The position numbers and the translations under genes were made by a program. This document shows, one piece after another, positions 12,260-24,334 of a DNA stretch of 64,000 nt (within the stretch, counting starts at the first letter, position 1; the number at the start of each line of letters is the position of its first letter). Below the pieces are notes generated by a model, which was given only the letters and a program-made list of their open reading frames with translations, was not told the DNA's origin and did not search any database. The stretch is from Pegea sp. RAD2-039 (taxonomy: Eukaryota > Chordata > Thaliacea > Salpida > Salpidae), in NCBI GenBank assembly GCA_034620365.1, contig JAQGEQ010000305.1, positions 496,001-560,000 on the forward strand. Direction: 5' to 3'.

Positions 12260-12643
12260 TTCCTCTGTACAAATCGATTGATTCAATCATTGGAGATGTT
12301 CTTAGAAAAAACTGAATCAGCGACTTCTGAAACAAGTAACCAGGAGTCACCAGTAGCTGATGAAGAAGGATTGCAAATAAAATGGAAAAAGTCTCACGAA
12401 TCTCATGCAGGAGAAGCTTTTCAATCACCTGGAAACGAAATGGTCGCAACATCTTTCCAAACACATGTTGCAGTATCTTCTGAGGCAAGCGTCGAAAGAT
12501 TTGAACATGAATCCGCTGCAGAAGGGTCTGGATCACCTGACACATGACCTGATTATCGGCACTCTTTCTCAAATACTCCAAATGAAGAGATCCGTGATAT
12601 TTATTTGCTTTCTGACTCTGCCTCACTTCCTATAATCTTGTAG
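12260..12643 (+). pseudogene. array A exon copy 5, longest open copy of this array
   Basis: Open from the acceptor-like TTTGTAG through the whole conserved segment to the TGA at the Trp position, about 95 codons. If a truncated product of any array copy were made, this would be the best candidate, but no upstream exon is present in the unit. Confidence 0.75.
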
Positions 12644-13565
12644 CATTTTTCGTTACTTATGATGAGATAAGTATGACATCATCGTTGATTGATGGTTTTT
12701 TTTTGCTTGATTAAAACTTAATATGAAACTCATCAAAATATTGATGCTAAATCGTCATGCTGTATAATCTGTTGCAAGTTGTGAAAACTTTAAGTGTTGT
12801 TTACCTACCAAGCTGTTTCAACGAAAATTTCTCCTTACACTCCTTTTGAGTTTGAAATGGGTTTCAAGAAAACCGGACTCAGCTATATAAGACACAAAAC
12901 TGTTCAACTAACTTGTGCAAGCATTTTCCTATATAATTTGATTTGAAAGCTAAACATTTAAACAATATATTTAAATTAGTTTCATTACATTTTTTACGTT
13001 GGTTTTAAAATTTAAATAAACTTATAACAGAACTTTCATCAATTATTTTATAGAGTATCTTTATTCAAATTTATAGAAATAAAATTTAAATTTCTTAATT
13101 TTGGTTTTGACCATATCAAAAAGGATAATTACCAACTAACAGCGAGTATTTAACTGTTCGGTGTCAGGTCGCCACAAACAAGAGACTTAAAACTTGTATA
13201 TATTTATAGCAAATAAACGATGAATTATCAAACTTTCAGTAAAAACTGAATTTTCCACTTCATAATTTTGAACTTGCTATGTGCAAGTGTCACTTGATGC
13301 AATCAGTTTTCTGAAAGAAAGTTCTCATTCTTCGAATTTTAACTTGTAACCAAATTCAGAATGAGCTTTTTCATTCATAATTTAGTCGAGTTATTTTTCA
13401 ATTTTCTTATTATAAACCATTTTTGTATTTTCTTCTGAGAGTGACATCTAGACTTTATTCCTTTGGAGTTCTTGTGATTAAATTCAGCAGATTTTTATTC
13501 TACTCTTTTGGTATTTTCGTTCTCAGACTTTTTAATCGACTTCTTCATTTCGAATTGCTTTGTAG

Positions 13566-13906
13566 TTCCTCTGTTCAGATCGATTCATTCAATCATTGGA
13601 GATGTTCTTAGAAAAAACTGAATCAGCGACTTCTGAAACAAGTAATCAGGAGTCATCAGTAGCTGATGAAGAAGATTGCAAATAAAATGGAAAAAGTCTC
13701 ACGAATCTCATGCAGGAGAAGCTTTTCAATCACCTGGAAAAGAAATGGTCGCAACATCTTTCCAAACACATGTTGCAGTATCTTCTGAGGCGAGCGTCGA
13801 AAGATTTGAACATGAACCCGATGCAGATACTCCAAATACTACAAATGAAGAGATGCATAATCTTTATTTGCTTTCTGATTCTGCCTTACTTCCTATAATC
13901 TTGTAG
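13566..13906 (+). pseudogene. array A exon copy 6, internal deletion
   Basis: About 70 bases spanning the GSGSPDTWPDYRH-coding part are deleted and one G is missing upstream. It is the last copy before the LINE-bearing interval. Confidence 0.75.
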
Positions 13907-14069
13907 CATTTTTCGTTACTTATGATGAGATAAGTATGACGTCATCGTTGATTGATGGTTTTTTTTGCTTGATTAAAACTTAATATGAAACTCATCAAAA
14001 TGTTGATGCTAAATCGTCATGCTGTATAATCTGTTGCAAGTTGTGAAAACTTAAGTGTTGTTTACCTAC

Positions 14070-15200
14070 CAATTAACTCTGAATTTATAAGCCAAAGTTA
14101 GAAATTTATAGGAAGTTTGTTACCGTACTCAGTTTCATTTTGACAATTCCCTTGTGGCCAAATTGAGGTACCTTTACCAACACTTCTATTTGGCTGCTTA
14201 CATTGTTGGTTTGAAAAATGGAATTTTGCTTGATAGGCAACAACTGACTCTGCATAAATTCTCTGCCCTCATAGAAGATCAGTTAAAAGAATCATGTTGG
14301 TTTGCCCTTCTAGAAATTAAATCAGCACAAAACTATAGTCAGAATTGTTCATCCTAACAGAAAAATCTTTATCTTTGGGACTTTATTTATTTACTGTTCA
14401 AATTTGTTTTATGGAGTGGACTAAAGTTAATTGTCTATCAATTCTACCTTCAAATCATATTTACTACCGATATATTTGAAATGCTTCACTGGCTTGACAA
14501 TTTTGCTGTTGATTGGAAATTAATGGCAACAATAATAATGGTACATGGAGCAGAAAATTGGAGAGCTTTTAACTTTTTTTGTCTTAGTTAAACCATAAAG
14601 AGTTTTGAGTTCTCTACCAAATAAGATGTTATCATTTGCAGCACTATTTTATTGTGTGCAACAAATGTAGCACCATCACCAGAATGAAATTTACAAATCA
14701 TAAGTAAAAAGTTTTAACCATTAAACAACCTTAATTGAAGATGCTGTCATCATGACAGTACTTCTTATAAACCGTGTCTTTATCATTTGTATGTAATTGA
14801 ACGTGTTAGCAACTTTGTAGAAAATATTTAAAGAAGTGTTGATGCTAACATTTATTCTTGTTTCACACTATCTTGTATTGAAAACGATGTATAAAACTTG
14901 TCTTCGTATTTTAATTATCTATTTTTAATTTAGTTGAGCCCTATCATGTGTTGATACATTTTGGTGGATTCTAAGGAAATTGCATCCATAAGTTTTTGTA
15001 TTTACAGTTTCAAAGGTTTTGGTGAGATCTACAAAGGTAATTTAGACAGTAATTTTGCAAAATAATATTTTTTTAATTTGTTTAAGAGGAAATGCCGTGC
15101 CAATAGTATTTCCACACCTCTTGAGACTGCACTGATTTTCAAGAAAACAGACTTATATTTAGAAGACAGAAGACTTTTTGGATATATTCGTGCAAGATTT
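14070..15200 (-). mobile_element. decayed LINE and dispersed-repeat debris inside array A
   Basis: Around 15010-15060 the minus strand still shows the reverse transcriptase motif A region (a V-D-L/F-T-K-x-F-E-T-V-N signature) seen better in array B. The adjacent 14080-14350 is homologous to the dispersed repeat at 42060-42310 and 51060-51390. Many stops; no function is retained. Confidence 0.6.
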
Positions 15201-16238
15201 TTCCTATAGACATTTATTTGAAATACAAAGATTTTATCAATAAAGTTAAATTTGTTTGAATTAATTTATCTTGTTGTTTCTCGATATTTAAGTAAACTTA
15301 TAACATAACTTTCATCAAATATTTACTGAAGAATCTTTATTGAAATTTATAGTTATATGATTGAAATTTCCCAATTTTTTTTTGTTTATTACACAATGAC
15401 TTATTTTCAACTAAAGGAAAGTATTTAATTTTTAGTTGTCTGAGTGCCACAAACAATAAACTTAAACCTTCGATATAAATATAGCGAATTGGTAACAGGT
15501 TAATGAAATTGATAATACAATTTTATACTTTAAACTTGTATTTGGAACTTGCTATGTGCAAGTGTGACTTCATCCAACCTCTTTTCTCAAGGACAGTACT
15601 CATTCTTCGAAATTTAACTGAAGCAAGTTTCAATTTAAGCTGTTTTTATTATTACTAATCAAATTATTTTACGTTGGTTTTAAAATTTAACTAAACTTGT
15701 AACAGAACTTTTATCAATCATTTTATAGAGTATCTTTATTCAAATTTATAGAAATAAAATTTAAATTTCTTAATTTTGCTTTTGACCATATCAAAAAGGC
15801 TAATTACCAACTAACAGCAAGTTTTTAACTGTTTTGTGTCAGGTCGCCACAAACAAGAGACTTAAAACTTGTATATATAGATAGCGAATAAACGAAGATC
15901 TATCAACTCCAAGTGAAAACTGGCTTCCATTTTTCCTATATTTTGAACTTGCTATGTGCAAGTGTGACTTGATTTAAACATTTTCTGAAAGAAAGTTCTC
16001 ATTCTTCGAATTTTAACTTGTAACCAAATTCAGAATAAGATTTTCCATTGATAACTTAATCAAGTTATTTTCAACTTCCTTATTATAAACCATTTTAGCA
16101 TTTTCTTCTGAGAGTGACATCTAGACTTTATTTTTTTGGAGTTCTTGTGATTAAATTCAGCAGATTTTCATTTTAGTCTTTTCATATTTTCGTTCTCAGA
16201 CTTTGTATTCAACATCTTTATTTTGAATTGCTTTGTAG

Positions 16239-16626
16239 TTCCTCTGTACAGATCGATTCATTCAATCATTGGAGATGTTCTTAGAAAAAATCTGATTCAG
16301 CGACTTCTGAAACAAGTAATCAGGAGTCATCAGTAGCTGATGAAGAAGGATTGCAAATAAAATGGAAAAAGTCTCACGAATCTCATGCAGGAGAAACTTT
16401 TCAATCACCTGGAAAAGAAATGGTTGCAGCAAAATCTATCCAAACACATGTTGCAGTATCTTCTGAGCCGCGCATCGAAAGATTTGAACATGAATCCGCT
16501 GCAGAAGGGTCTGGATCACCTGACACATGACCTGATTATCGGCACTCTTTCTCAAATACTCCAAATGAAGAGATGCATAATCTTTATTTGCTTTTTGATT
16601 CTGCCTTACTTCCTATAATCTTGTAG
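16239..16626 (+). pseudogene. array A exon copy 7
   Basis: Nearly identical to copy 3 in its 5' half, including the frame-breaking base, but with TGA at the Trp codon. It lies beyond the LINE-bearing interval and is followed by TGACGTCA at 16657. Confidence 0.75.
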
Positions 16627-17299
16627 CATTTTTCGTTACTTATGATGAGATAAGTATGACGTCATCGTTGATTGATGGTTTTTTTTGCTTGATTAAAACT
16701 TAATATGAAACTCATCAAAATTTTGATGCCAAATCGTCATGCTGTATAATCTGTTGCAAGTTGTGAGAACTTTAAGTGTTGTTTACCTACCAAGCTGTTT
16801 CAACGAAGATTTCTCCTTACACTCCTTCTGCGTTTGCACTGGGTTTCAAGAAAAACAGACTCAGCTCTATAAGACACAAAACTGTTCAACTAACTTGTGC
16901 AAGCATTTTCCTATATAATATTATTTGAAATACAAACATTTTAACAATATAGTTAAATTCATTTCATTTTGTTCGTTGCTTTTGAAATTTAAATAAACTT
17001 ATAACAGAACTTTTATCAATTATTTATAGAGTATCTTTATTCAAATTTACAGTAATTAAATTCAAAATTCTTAGTTTTAGTTTTGAAAATATCAAAAGGG
17101 CTACTTACCAACTAAAAACGAGAACTTTTTGATGTCAGGTCGCCACAAGCATGAAACTTCAACTTATATACTTAAATAGACAATAACTAGCAAGAAACCA
17201 ACCATTGAGCGTGGACTCTCTCGTGAAGCATAATTTTGAACTTGCTAAGTGCAAGTATTATATTTTTAGACCAGTTTTCTGGAAGAAGAATTTTTTCTT

Positions 17300-19530
17300 G
17301 AAGGCTTATATTTAATCATTTTTCTCTTAAAGGCATTTACTAACATAACTAAGATGGTTTCTTCATTTTTTTGGAACAAAATTTTCTAACTGAAAGTGTT
17401 TAGCTGCCATCTATTGTATGGCTTGACCTTTTTTAGTATCTTCGATAGTATTAGGGATTTGTTTATGTTAATAATGATATTGATAAGGAAGTTATAATAT
17501 ATTTTTGCTTGATAAAAACTTTATGTGAGACCCATCAAGAAGCATTTCTAAAATTATCACAACCAACTGAACAAGATTAAAAACGTCTTACTCTATTTTA
17601 AAACTTATTTAAGATAAATGTGGCGAAGATTTAATTTAATATTTGTTTGATAAATCACTTTTGTATTGAAAAACATATTTCATTTTCCAAGGAAAAAGTT
17701 GATCAACATGAAGAGATTTAATCTGAGCTAAAGTAAATATGGGAGTACTCTGTTAGCTGATTTTTGACAACATTTCAATCAGACTTGATTTTATAAGCCG
17801 AAGTTAGAACTTCGTACTATTTGCAGATCAACTGCTATGACTATTTGGTTATTTTTAAAATTCGTTTTTCGTAAATCAGATGAATATTTTACAGGAATTC
17901 ATTGAGATTGCTTGGTGATTGTGGAACAATTATCTTTTTCGCACTTTTTACTCATTAAATTAAAAAGCCAGTTTCATTGTTTTCTTTTTGCTGTAATTGA
18001 TGCATATAAAAACTATGTCCAAAATTGTTATGACCTACAATCTGATAATGTTTGCAACGCACATATTTTGTAGAATCTATCTTTCCCTCTAATATTTGAT
18101 TCTAATTTTTTGAAGAAAAGGTAAGAAGTAAGTTATACATTATTTCAGTAGTTCAGGTGATACCTTTATTCTTATAAGCAGTTATCTTGTTATTTGCGGT
18201 AATAAATTGTTCTGTAAATAAATATATAAAGTGGTTTGAGAGTGTGTTTTGGTCAACAAGTCAACTCACAAAAAACTTAATTTCACATAAAAAACATTAG
18301 CCTTAACCTTTGAGGCCAACTACTTATTCAATAATTAGAATACTTTTGAAATTGTATACTTTAAACTACCAAAATCAAAATTTGCAAACAGTAAAATTAG
18401 AATTACTTTTATTTGCGTTAAAAACAAATTTTAAACTCAAATTTTATCGATCCTGATTAAAACTGAGAGTAATTTCTACTAAAAGTAATTTGAAAATTTG
18501 GCTTTTGTAGACAAATTTCAAAATGAAATTAAATAGTTTTGAGTCAAAGTTGCTTTCAGTGATAAAATATTGACAAAAATTTCAAATATGTAATGACTAA
18601 ATATTTACATAAGCCTTTTCTTATATTTTATTTAATTCTTTTTTTAAACGTTTCAAATTATTTTGATACTTTCAGTATGAATACAATATCTTATTTGATA
18701 TATGGTAAATTAAATTTGTAAACTTGTAATTGCTGATATGTTGATTTCATTCATTTATATTTCAGAAACTGTTTTTGTCTTTCAAGATGAGTTTTAAAAA
18801 AACCAAAGAACCCTTAAAGTTAGTTTGTTTTTTGAAATTTTCTTTAAATGAACCAAATACGTCCTTGAGGTTTCAAATTTATTATTTTCATGACAAATAT
18901 ATGATTAGCATGGAATACTAAAACTTCTTAAATTATTTATCTATTTACCGCGTGGCTGCTAGTTGCAAAATTAAAAATTCTTTTAACGAAGCGAAACTAT
19001 GATTAATGATGTAATATTATCCTATTTTATACTAGTTTTATAAACTTTTATCTTTAAATTTTATTTTCAAGCTTGTAACTTAGATTTTGATGAAATTATT
19101 CAACACTGTGTTGATCATCCAATATTTTATATTTGTATATAAACTAAAATCACATTTTTTAAAATTCTTTTTATAACTTGTTGATTAGTTTCAATTTAAA
19201 AATGAAAGTTTTGTAAATTTAAAAAAATCAAATTTTATTTAGCTTTTAATGAAATTGTTGAAACCCAGCAGAAGTATTCATTTATTGTTTGAACTACAGA
19301 TAGAAATATTTAAAATTTTATTTAAAATTTAACTTTTATTCTAAATATTTGAAAATTTGATATAAACCAATCATCAGTTAGTTTCATTTGCAAGAAGTTG
19401 TAGTAATAATTTTCAAATAAATTTTAATAAATTGTTAACAAATTGAAGATGACAACACTTTCAGACGTTCAAGTTTTGAATATTTTTAAACTTTTTGAAG
19501 ATTTGTAACAAATTTATTTTGCAATTTTAG
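17300..19530. other. old diverged array material, then unique AT-rich sequence
   Basis: 17400-17720 aligns with the spacer that follows the captured exon in array B, but without the exon (an empty site at about 17430, GGCTTGACC followed directly by spacer). 17800-18250 resembles 42300-42480 weakly. 18250-19360 shows nothing I recognise. Confidence 0.5.
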
Positions 19531-20078
19531 TAAAGAAAAAAAAGTAAACAAAAAGGTTTCTTTCTGCGAAAAGGGGAACGCATTTGAAGTGAGTAACAAT
19601 TTCTACATCAACTTTTTACTCAATTTCTTCATTTCAAATTGTTGTGTAGTTCCTCTGTACAGATCGATTGATTCAATCATTCGAAACGTTCATTGAAGAA
19701 AATGAACCAGCGTCTTTGGAAACAAGTAATCAGAAATCATCAGTAGCTGATGAAGAAGGATTGCAAATAAAATTGGAAAAGTCTCACGAATCTCATGCAG
19801 GAGAAACTTTTCAATCACCTGGAAAAGAAATGGTCGCAACATCTTTCCAAACACATGTTGCAGTATCTTCTGAGGCGAGCGTCGAAAGATTTAATCATGA
19901 ATCCGCTGCAGAAGGATCTGGATCACCTGACACATGGCCTGATTATCGGCACTCTTTCTCAAATACTCCAAATGAAGAGATACATGATCTTTCTGATTCT
20001 CCATTACTTCCTATCTTCTATAATAATCCAATTTATGAAGTAATTTATCATCGAACTTCGAAAAGGTTTTCAGAATGA
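19531..20078 (+). CDS. unrecognised Ser/Glu-rich protein, last two exons; probable parent-type copy of the array exon
   Basis: Short exon 19531-19588 (acceptor GCAATTTTAG, 19 full codons, Lys-rich, ending GNAFE), 61-base intron 19589-19649 (donor GTGAGT, acceptor TTGTTGTGTAG), last exon 19650-20078 ending TGA. The last exon is the only fully open copy in the window, 142 codons, and keeps TGG (Trp) in SPDTWPDYRHSF. It continues beyond the point where the array copies stop matching (after CTTCCTATC). The protein is rich in Ser, Glu and His with no signal peptide, membrane segment or known domain, and looks disordered. Function unknown; start codon and earlier exons were not found. The alternative is that it is only the best-preserved pseudogene. 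Confidence 0.55.
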
Positions 20079-21308
20079 ATCGAAATTTTTCTTTTCTATC
20101 ATTACACAGCAAGTTTCATCCTGAAATATTCAGTAATCTTCTTATAGAATCTGTTGTTAAGATTTTCTTCATTTCTAAGAAAGATCTTTTGAATATATAT
20201 AAATCAACGGAATCATTTTTCGAGTCATTATAATTTGTTTTGGTTATTACAGTTGAAAAGCTAAGTTTTAGTTTAGTTTCAATATTATTTTTTTAAGTTC
20301 TAACTTCTAACTAAACTAAGAAGAAAACTTTTCAAGGTGATTTTAGTTGTTTAGTTTTTAGCACATAAGTCTTGTTTAAGGAATGCAGTGATGTTTGTAC
20401 ACAGTAGTAGCATCATCAGGCCTCTTTCTGTCAAAGAATTCTTCTTACCACAAATGTTTTCAGCTTTCACTACTAAATGACGTGAAGTGATATGGAGAAA
20501 TAATCATGATAGACATCATTTGATGTATTAGTTAGTGTGCAAGTATTTCTGAAATTCATTAGTATAAAAAATTTAATGCTGCAAATAACTGATTTATAAA
20601 CAATTTTATATTGGTAAAAACTTTCTTTGGTTAAAAATATTTTCAACTTTTCGTTACTTGGATGCTACAAACTTTTCAAATTAAATTAAATACATTTGTC
20701 GAAATTTCATGTTCTTTACTTATGAGTCTTCTAACATATAATTTTTTAGATTTTGATTTCGATTTGTTTGAAATACCAACATTTTAACAACATATTTACA
20801 CTCGTTTCAATTCATTTATCTTATTGCTGTTTATATTGAAATTAACTTATGACACAAACTTGCATCACACTTCTTATGCAATTTCTTCAAATCTTTTAGA
20901 TATAATTGAAATTTTGCAACTTTACTTTTGATTATACCAGAGATCATTTCTAACATTTACGACCAACTATTTAAACTTTAGCTATCTCGTCACAAGAAAT
21001 CAGAAATTTATCATGTTTAAACACAAATAGATAACGAGCAAACAAGTCGATTACTAACCTACCAAACAGCTCTGTAATTGATTCAAAAATTTATTTAGAG
21101 CTTGTTAAGTGCAAGTATGGTTTCATTTGATTAACTTTCTGGCGAAAAACTTTCATTCTTACAAGTTTAAATGTAATCGATTTCCTCCTAAAAGCATTTC
21201 CATCTACTAAACTCAGTAAAAAGATTTCTTCACTTTTTTTTGGAACAAAACTTTCTTTCAAATAGTGCTTCCCTGCTCTGTTTCGTATCGCTTGACCTTC
21301 TTAAGTAT

Positions 21309-21672
21309 ATCGATTGATTCAATCAATGGAAATCTTCTAATAAAAACTGAACCAGCGTCTTCTGAAACAAGTAATCGGGAGTCATCAGTAGCTGATGAAA
21401 AAGGATTGCAAATAAAATGGAAAAAGTCTCACGAATCTCATGCAGGAGAAACTTTTCAATCACCTAGAAACGAAATGGTCGCAACATCTTTCCAAACACA
21501 TGTTGCCGTATCTTATGAGGCGAGCGTCGAAAAATTCTAACATGAACCCGCTGCAGAAGGGTCTGGATCACCTGACACATGACCTGATTATCAACACTCT
21601 TTCTCAAATACTCCAAATGAAGAGATGCATGACCTTTATCCACTTTCTGATTTACTTCCTATAATCTTGTAG
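21309..21672 (+). pseudogene. array B exon copy 1
   Basis: Exon fragment starting at the palindromic left edge ATTGATTCAATCAAT. The parental frame is open to an early stop (TAA after VEKF); TGA also stands at the Trp position. The downstream palindrome is TGACGGCA here. Confidence 0.75.
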
Positions 21673-22339
21673 CAATTCTATCGTTATCTATGATGAAATA
21701 GGTATGACGGCATCCTTTATGGATATTTTTTCTTGCATGATTAAAACTATTTATGAAATTCATCAAAAATGTTGATGCCAAATCGTCATGCTGTATAATC
21801 TGTTGCAAGTTGTGAGAAATTAAATTAAATATATTTATGGATAGCTTTTATGTTTTATTAAAACTTGACATGAAACCTTTAAGATTTATCCCTAAAATTA
21901 AACCAAGTTTTTAAACAAGACGAAAAATTTTCCATTCTGTTTTACAAAACAATAAAGAATAATAGGAAAAATTTTCAATCTAATATTTCTCTGATGTATT
22001 CACAGCTGTGATGAAAAAACACATTTCATTTTCGAAAGAATAAAATTCATCAAAATCTAACATCTAACCAGCACTTACAGTGAAATATTTGAGTCTTTTG
22101 ATGATTCTTCTTACAAATAATAATCTTCCCTACAGATCAAATCTCTTGCAAACAAGGATTCTTTCACTTAATAAAGCTATCTGCAAATTAAAAACATTTA
22201 ATATTTGCAAGTTGATAACATCTTCAGTACATAACACTGCGACAAGAAATATTCCATAAAAAACCCGAGTAGAAAAACCCTGTTAGTCTGTTTTATGACA
22301 ATACTTCTTGCAGACGTAATCTTGTTGGATAAGAAAGAC

Positions 22340-22520
22340 GTTGGATTGACAAGTTTTTCTATTTACAGTCTCATAGGCCTTGGTGAAATCTACAAAGGCA
22401 ACATAGACCCTTATTTTAATCATAATATTTTTGTTAGATTTGTTTAAGAGCTAACTCTATGTCATTAGTGTTTAACCTCCTCTTGTGTCTGCAATGAGTT
22501 TAAAAAAAAACAGACTTAGC
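22340..22520 (-). mobile_element. LINE reverse transcriptase fragment embedded in each array B unit
   Basis: On the minus strand the fragment reads VYVAFVDFTKAFETVNR (for example 27681-27727), which is reverse transcriptase motif A with its catalytic Asp. Just before it, NTTDIELALKQI corresponds to the GT-x-D-x-x-x-x-L-R-Q region. Equivalent fragments lie near 25000-25160, 27660-27830, 30330-30490, 32990-33140, 35640-35800, 38300-38450 and 40960-41110. Stops and frame changes around it show it is dead and travels with the satellite. It belongs to the same type as the endonuclease relic at 43300-44570. Confidence 0.75.
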
Positions 22521-23964
22521 TTTAGAAGACACAAGACTACTTAGCTAAATTCGTGCAAATTTTTCCTGTAGATTTATTTGAAGTACAAAGTTCTTAACAA
22601 CACAGTGAAACTGTTTTCAATCAATTTATCTAGTTGCTTTAGATATTTAAATAAACTTATGACAGAACTTTCTTCGCACGTCTTATTTTATTGTCTTTAT
22701 TCAAATTTATAGCTGTGTACTTGAAATTTTTCAATTTTATTTCTGATTAAATAAGCAAGATTATTATCAACTAACACAAACTATTTAAGGACCACTTTAG
22801 GTTTCTTGTCGCCACAAAGCAGAAATTTAAAATATTTATACATAAGTAGAGAATAAGGAAGAAGACGTTATCCTTAAGCTTGTTTAGCCTAAGTAAATGT
22901 GATTTTTTAGTTTGAAGCTTGCTAAGTGCAAGTTTGATTTAATAAACCAATCTTCTGAAAGAAGTATTTCATCCTTTCAGGTTTTATGTAATCAACGTAC
23001 TCTTGTTTAGTTTCTAGCACATAAGTCTTGTTTGAGGGATGCAGTGATGTTTGTACACAGTAGTAGCATCATCAGGCTTCTTTCCTGCAAAAAATTCTTC
23101 TTACCACAAATGTTCTCAGCTTTCACTACTAAATGACGTGAAGGGATATGGAGAAATAATCATGATAGACATCATTTGATGTTTTAGTTAGTGTGCAAGT
23201 ATTTCGGAAATTCATTAGTAGAAAAAATTAAATGCTGCAAATAACTGATTTATAAACAATTTTATATTGGTAAAAACTTTGTTTGGTTAAAAGTATTTTC
23301 AACTTTTCGTTACTTGGATGCTACAAACTTTTCAAATTAAATTAAATACATTTGTCGAAATTTCATGTTTTTTACTTATGAGTCTTTTAACATATAATTT
23401 TTTAGATTTAGATTTCGATTTGTTTGAAATACCAACATTTTAACAACATATTTACACTCGTTTCAATTCATTTATCGTATTGCTGTTCATATTGAAATTA
23501 ACTTATGACACAAACTTGCATCACACTTCTTATGCAATTTCTTTAAATCTTTTAGCTATACTTGAAATTTTGCAACTTTACTTTTGATTATACCAGAGAT
23601 CATTTCTAACATTTACGAACAACTATTTGAACTTTAGCTATCTCGTCACAAGAAATCAGAAACTTATCATGTTTAAACACAAATAGATAACGAGCAAACA
23701 AGTCGATTACTAACCTACCCAACAGCTCTGTAATTGATTCAAAAATTTATTTAGAGCTTGTTAAGTGCAAGTATGGTTTCATTTGATTAACTTTCGGGCG
23801 AAAAACTTTCATTCTTACAAGTTTAAATGAAATCTATTTCCTCCTAAAAGTATTCCCATCTACTAAACTTAGTAAAAAGATTTCTTCACTTTTTTTTGGA
23901 ACAAAACTTTCTTTCAAATAGTGCTTTCCTGCTCTGTTTCGTATCGCTTGACCTTCTTAAATAT

Positions 23965-24334
23965 ATCGATTGATTCGATCAATGGAGATCTTCTAATAAA
24001 AACTGAACCAGCGTCTTCTGAAACAAGTAATCGGGAGTCATCAGTAACTGATGAAGAAGGATTGCAAATAAAATGGAAAAAGTCTCACGAATCTAAGGCA
24101 GGAGAAGCTTTTCAATCATCTGGAAAAGAAATGGTCGCAACATCTTTCCAAACACATGTTGCAGTATCTTCTGAGGCGCGCGTCGAAAGATTTGAACATT
24201 AATCCGCTGCAAAAAGGTCTGGATCACCTGACACATGACCTGATTATCGGCACTCTTTCTCAAATACTCCAAATGAAGAGAGGCTCGACATTTATCCACT
24301 TTCTGATTCTGCCTTGCTTCCTATAATCTTGTAG
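23965..24334 (+). pseudogene. array B exon copy 2
   Basis: Open through ETSNRESSVTDEEGLQ and AGEAFQSSGKEMV, then TAA directly after the RFEH-coding part. It carries ESKAG where others have ESHAG, a variant shared with the copy at 39910. Confidence 0.75.

Larger units (their letters stand above)
7451..17100 (+). repeat. tandem array A, units of about 1305 bases with a captured exon
   Basis: The same point in the captured exon recurs at 8489, 9794, 11099, 12405 and 13710, spacings 1305, 1305, 1306 and 1305. A degenerate first copy lies near 7475 and a last copy at 16385. Each unit holds, in order: the exon copy (about 385 bases), a spacer with TGACGTCA, an AT-rich stretch, a block with TCGCCACAAAC, a TATA-like run and a hairpin (ACTTGC-TATGT-GCAAGT), then the 3' part of an intron leading back into the exon. 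Neighbouring units are very similar, implying recent homogenisation. Between 14.07 and 15.67 kb a unit carries LINE debris and a second hairpin block, so the 13710 to 16385 interval (2675 bases) resembles one long unit of array B. Confidence 0.95.

Noticed and set aside
19531-20078. TGA read as Trp in the array copies
   Set aside because: CYLD, MESD and PGRMC use TGG for Trp, and CYLD ends at TGA where the family ends; the code is standard.
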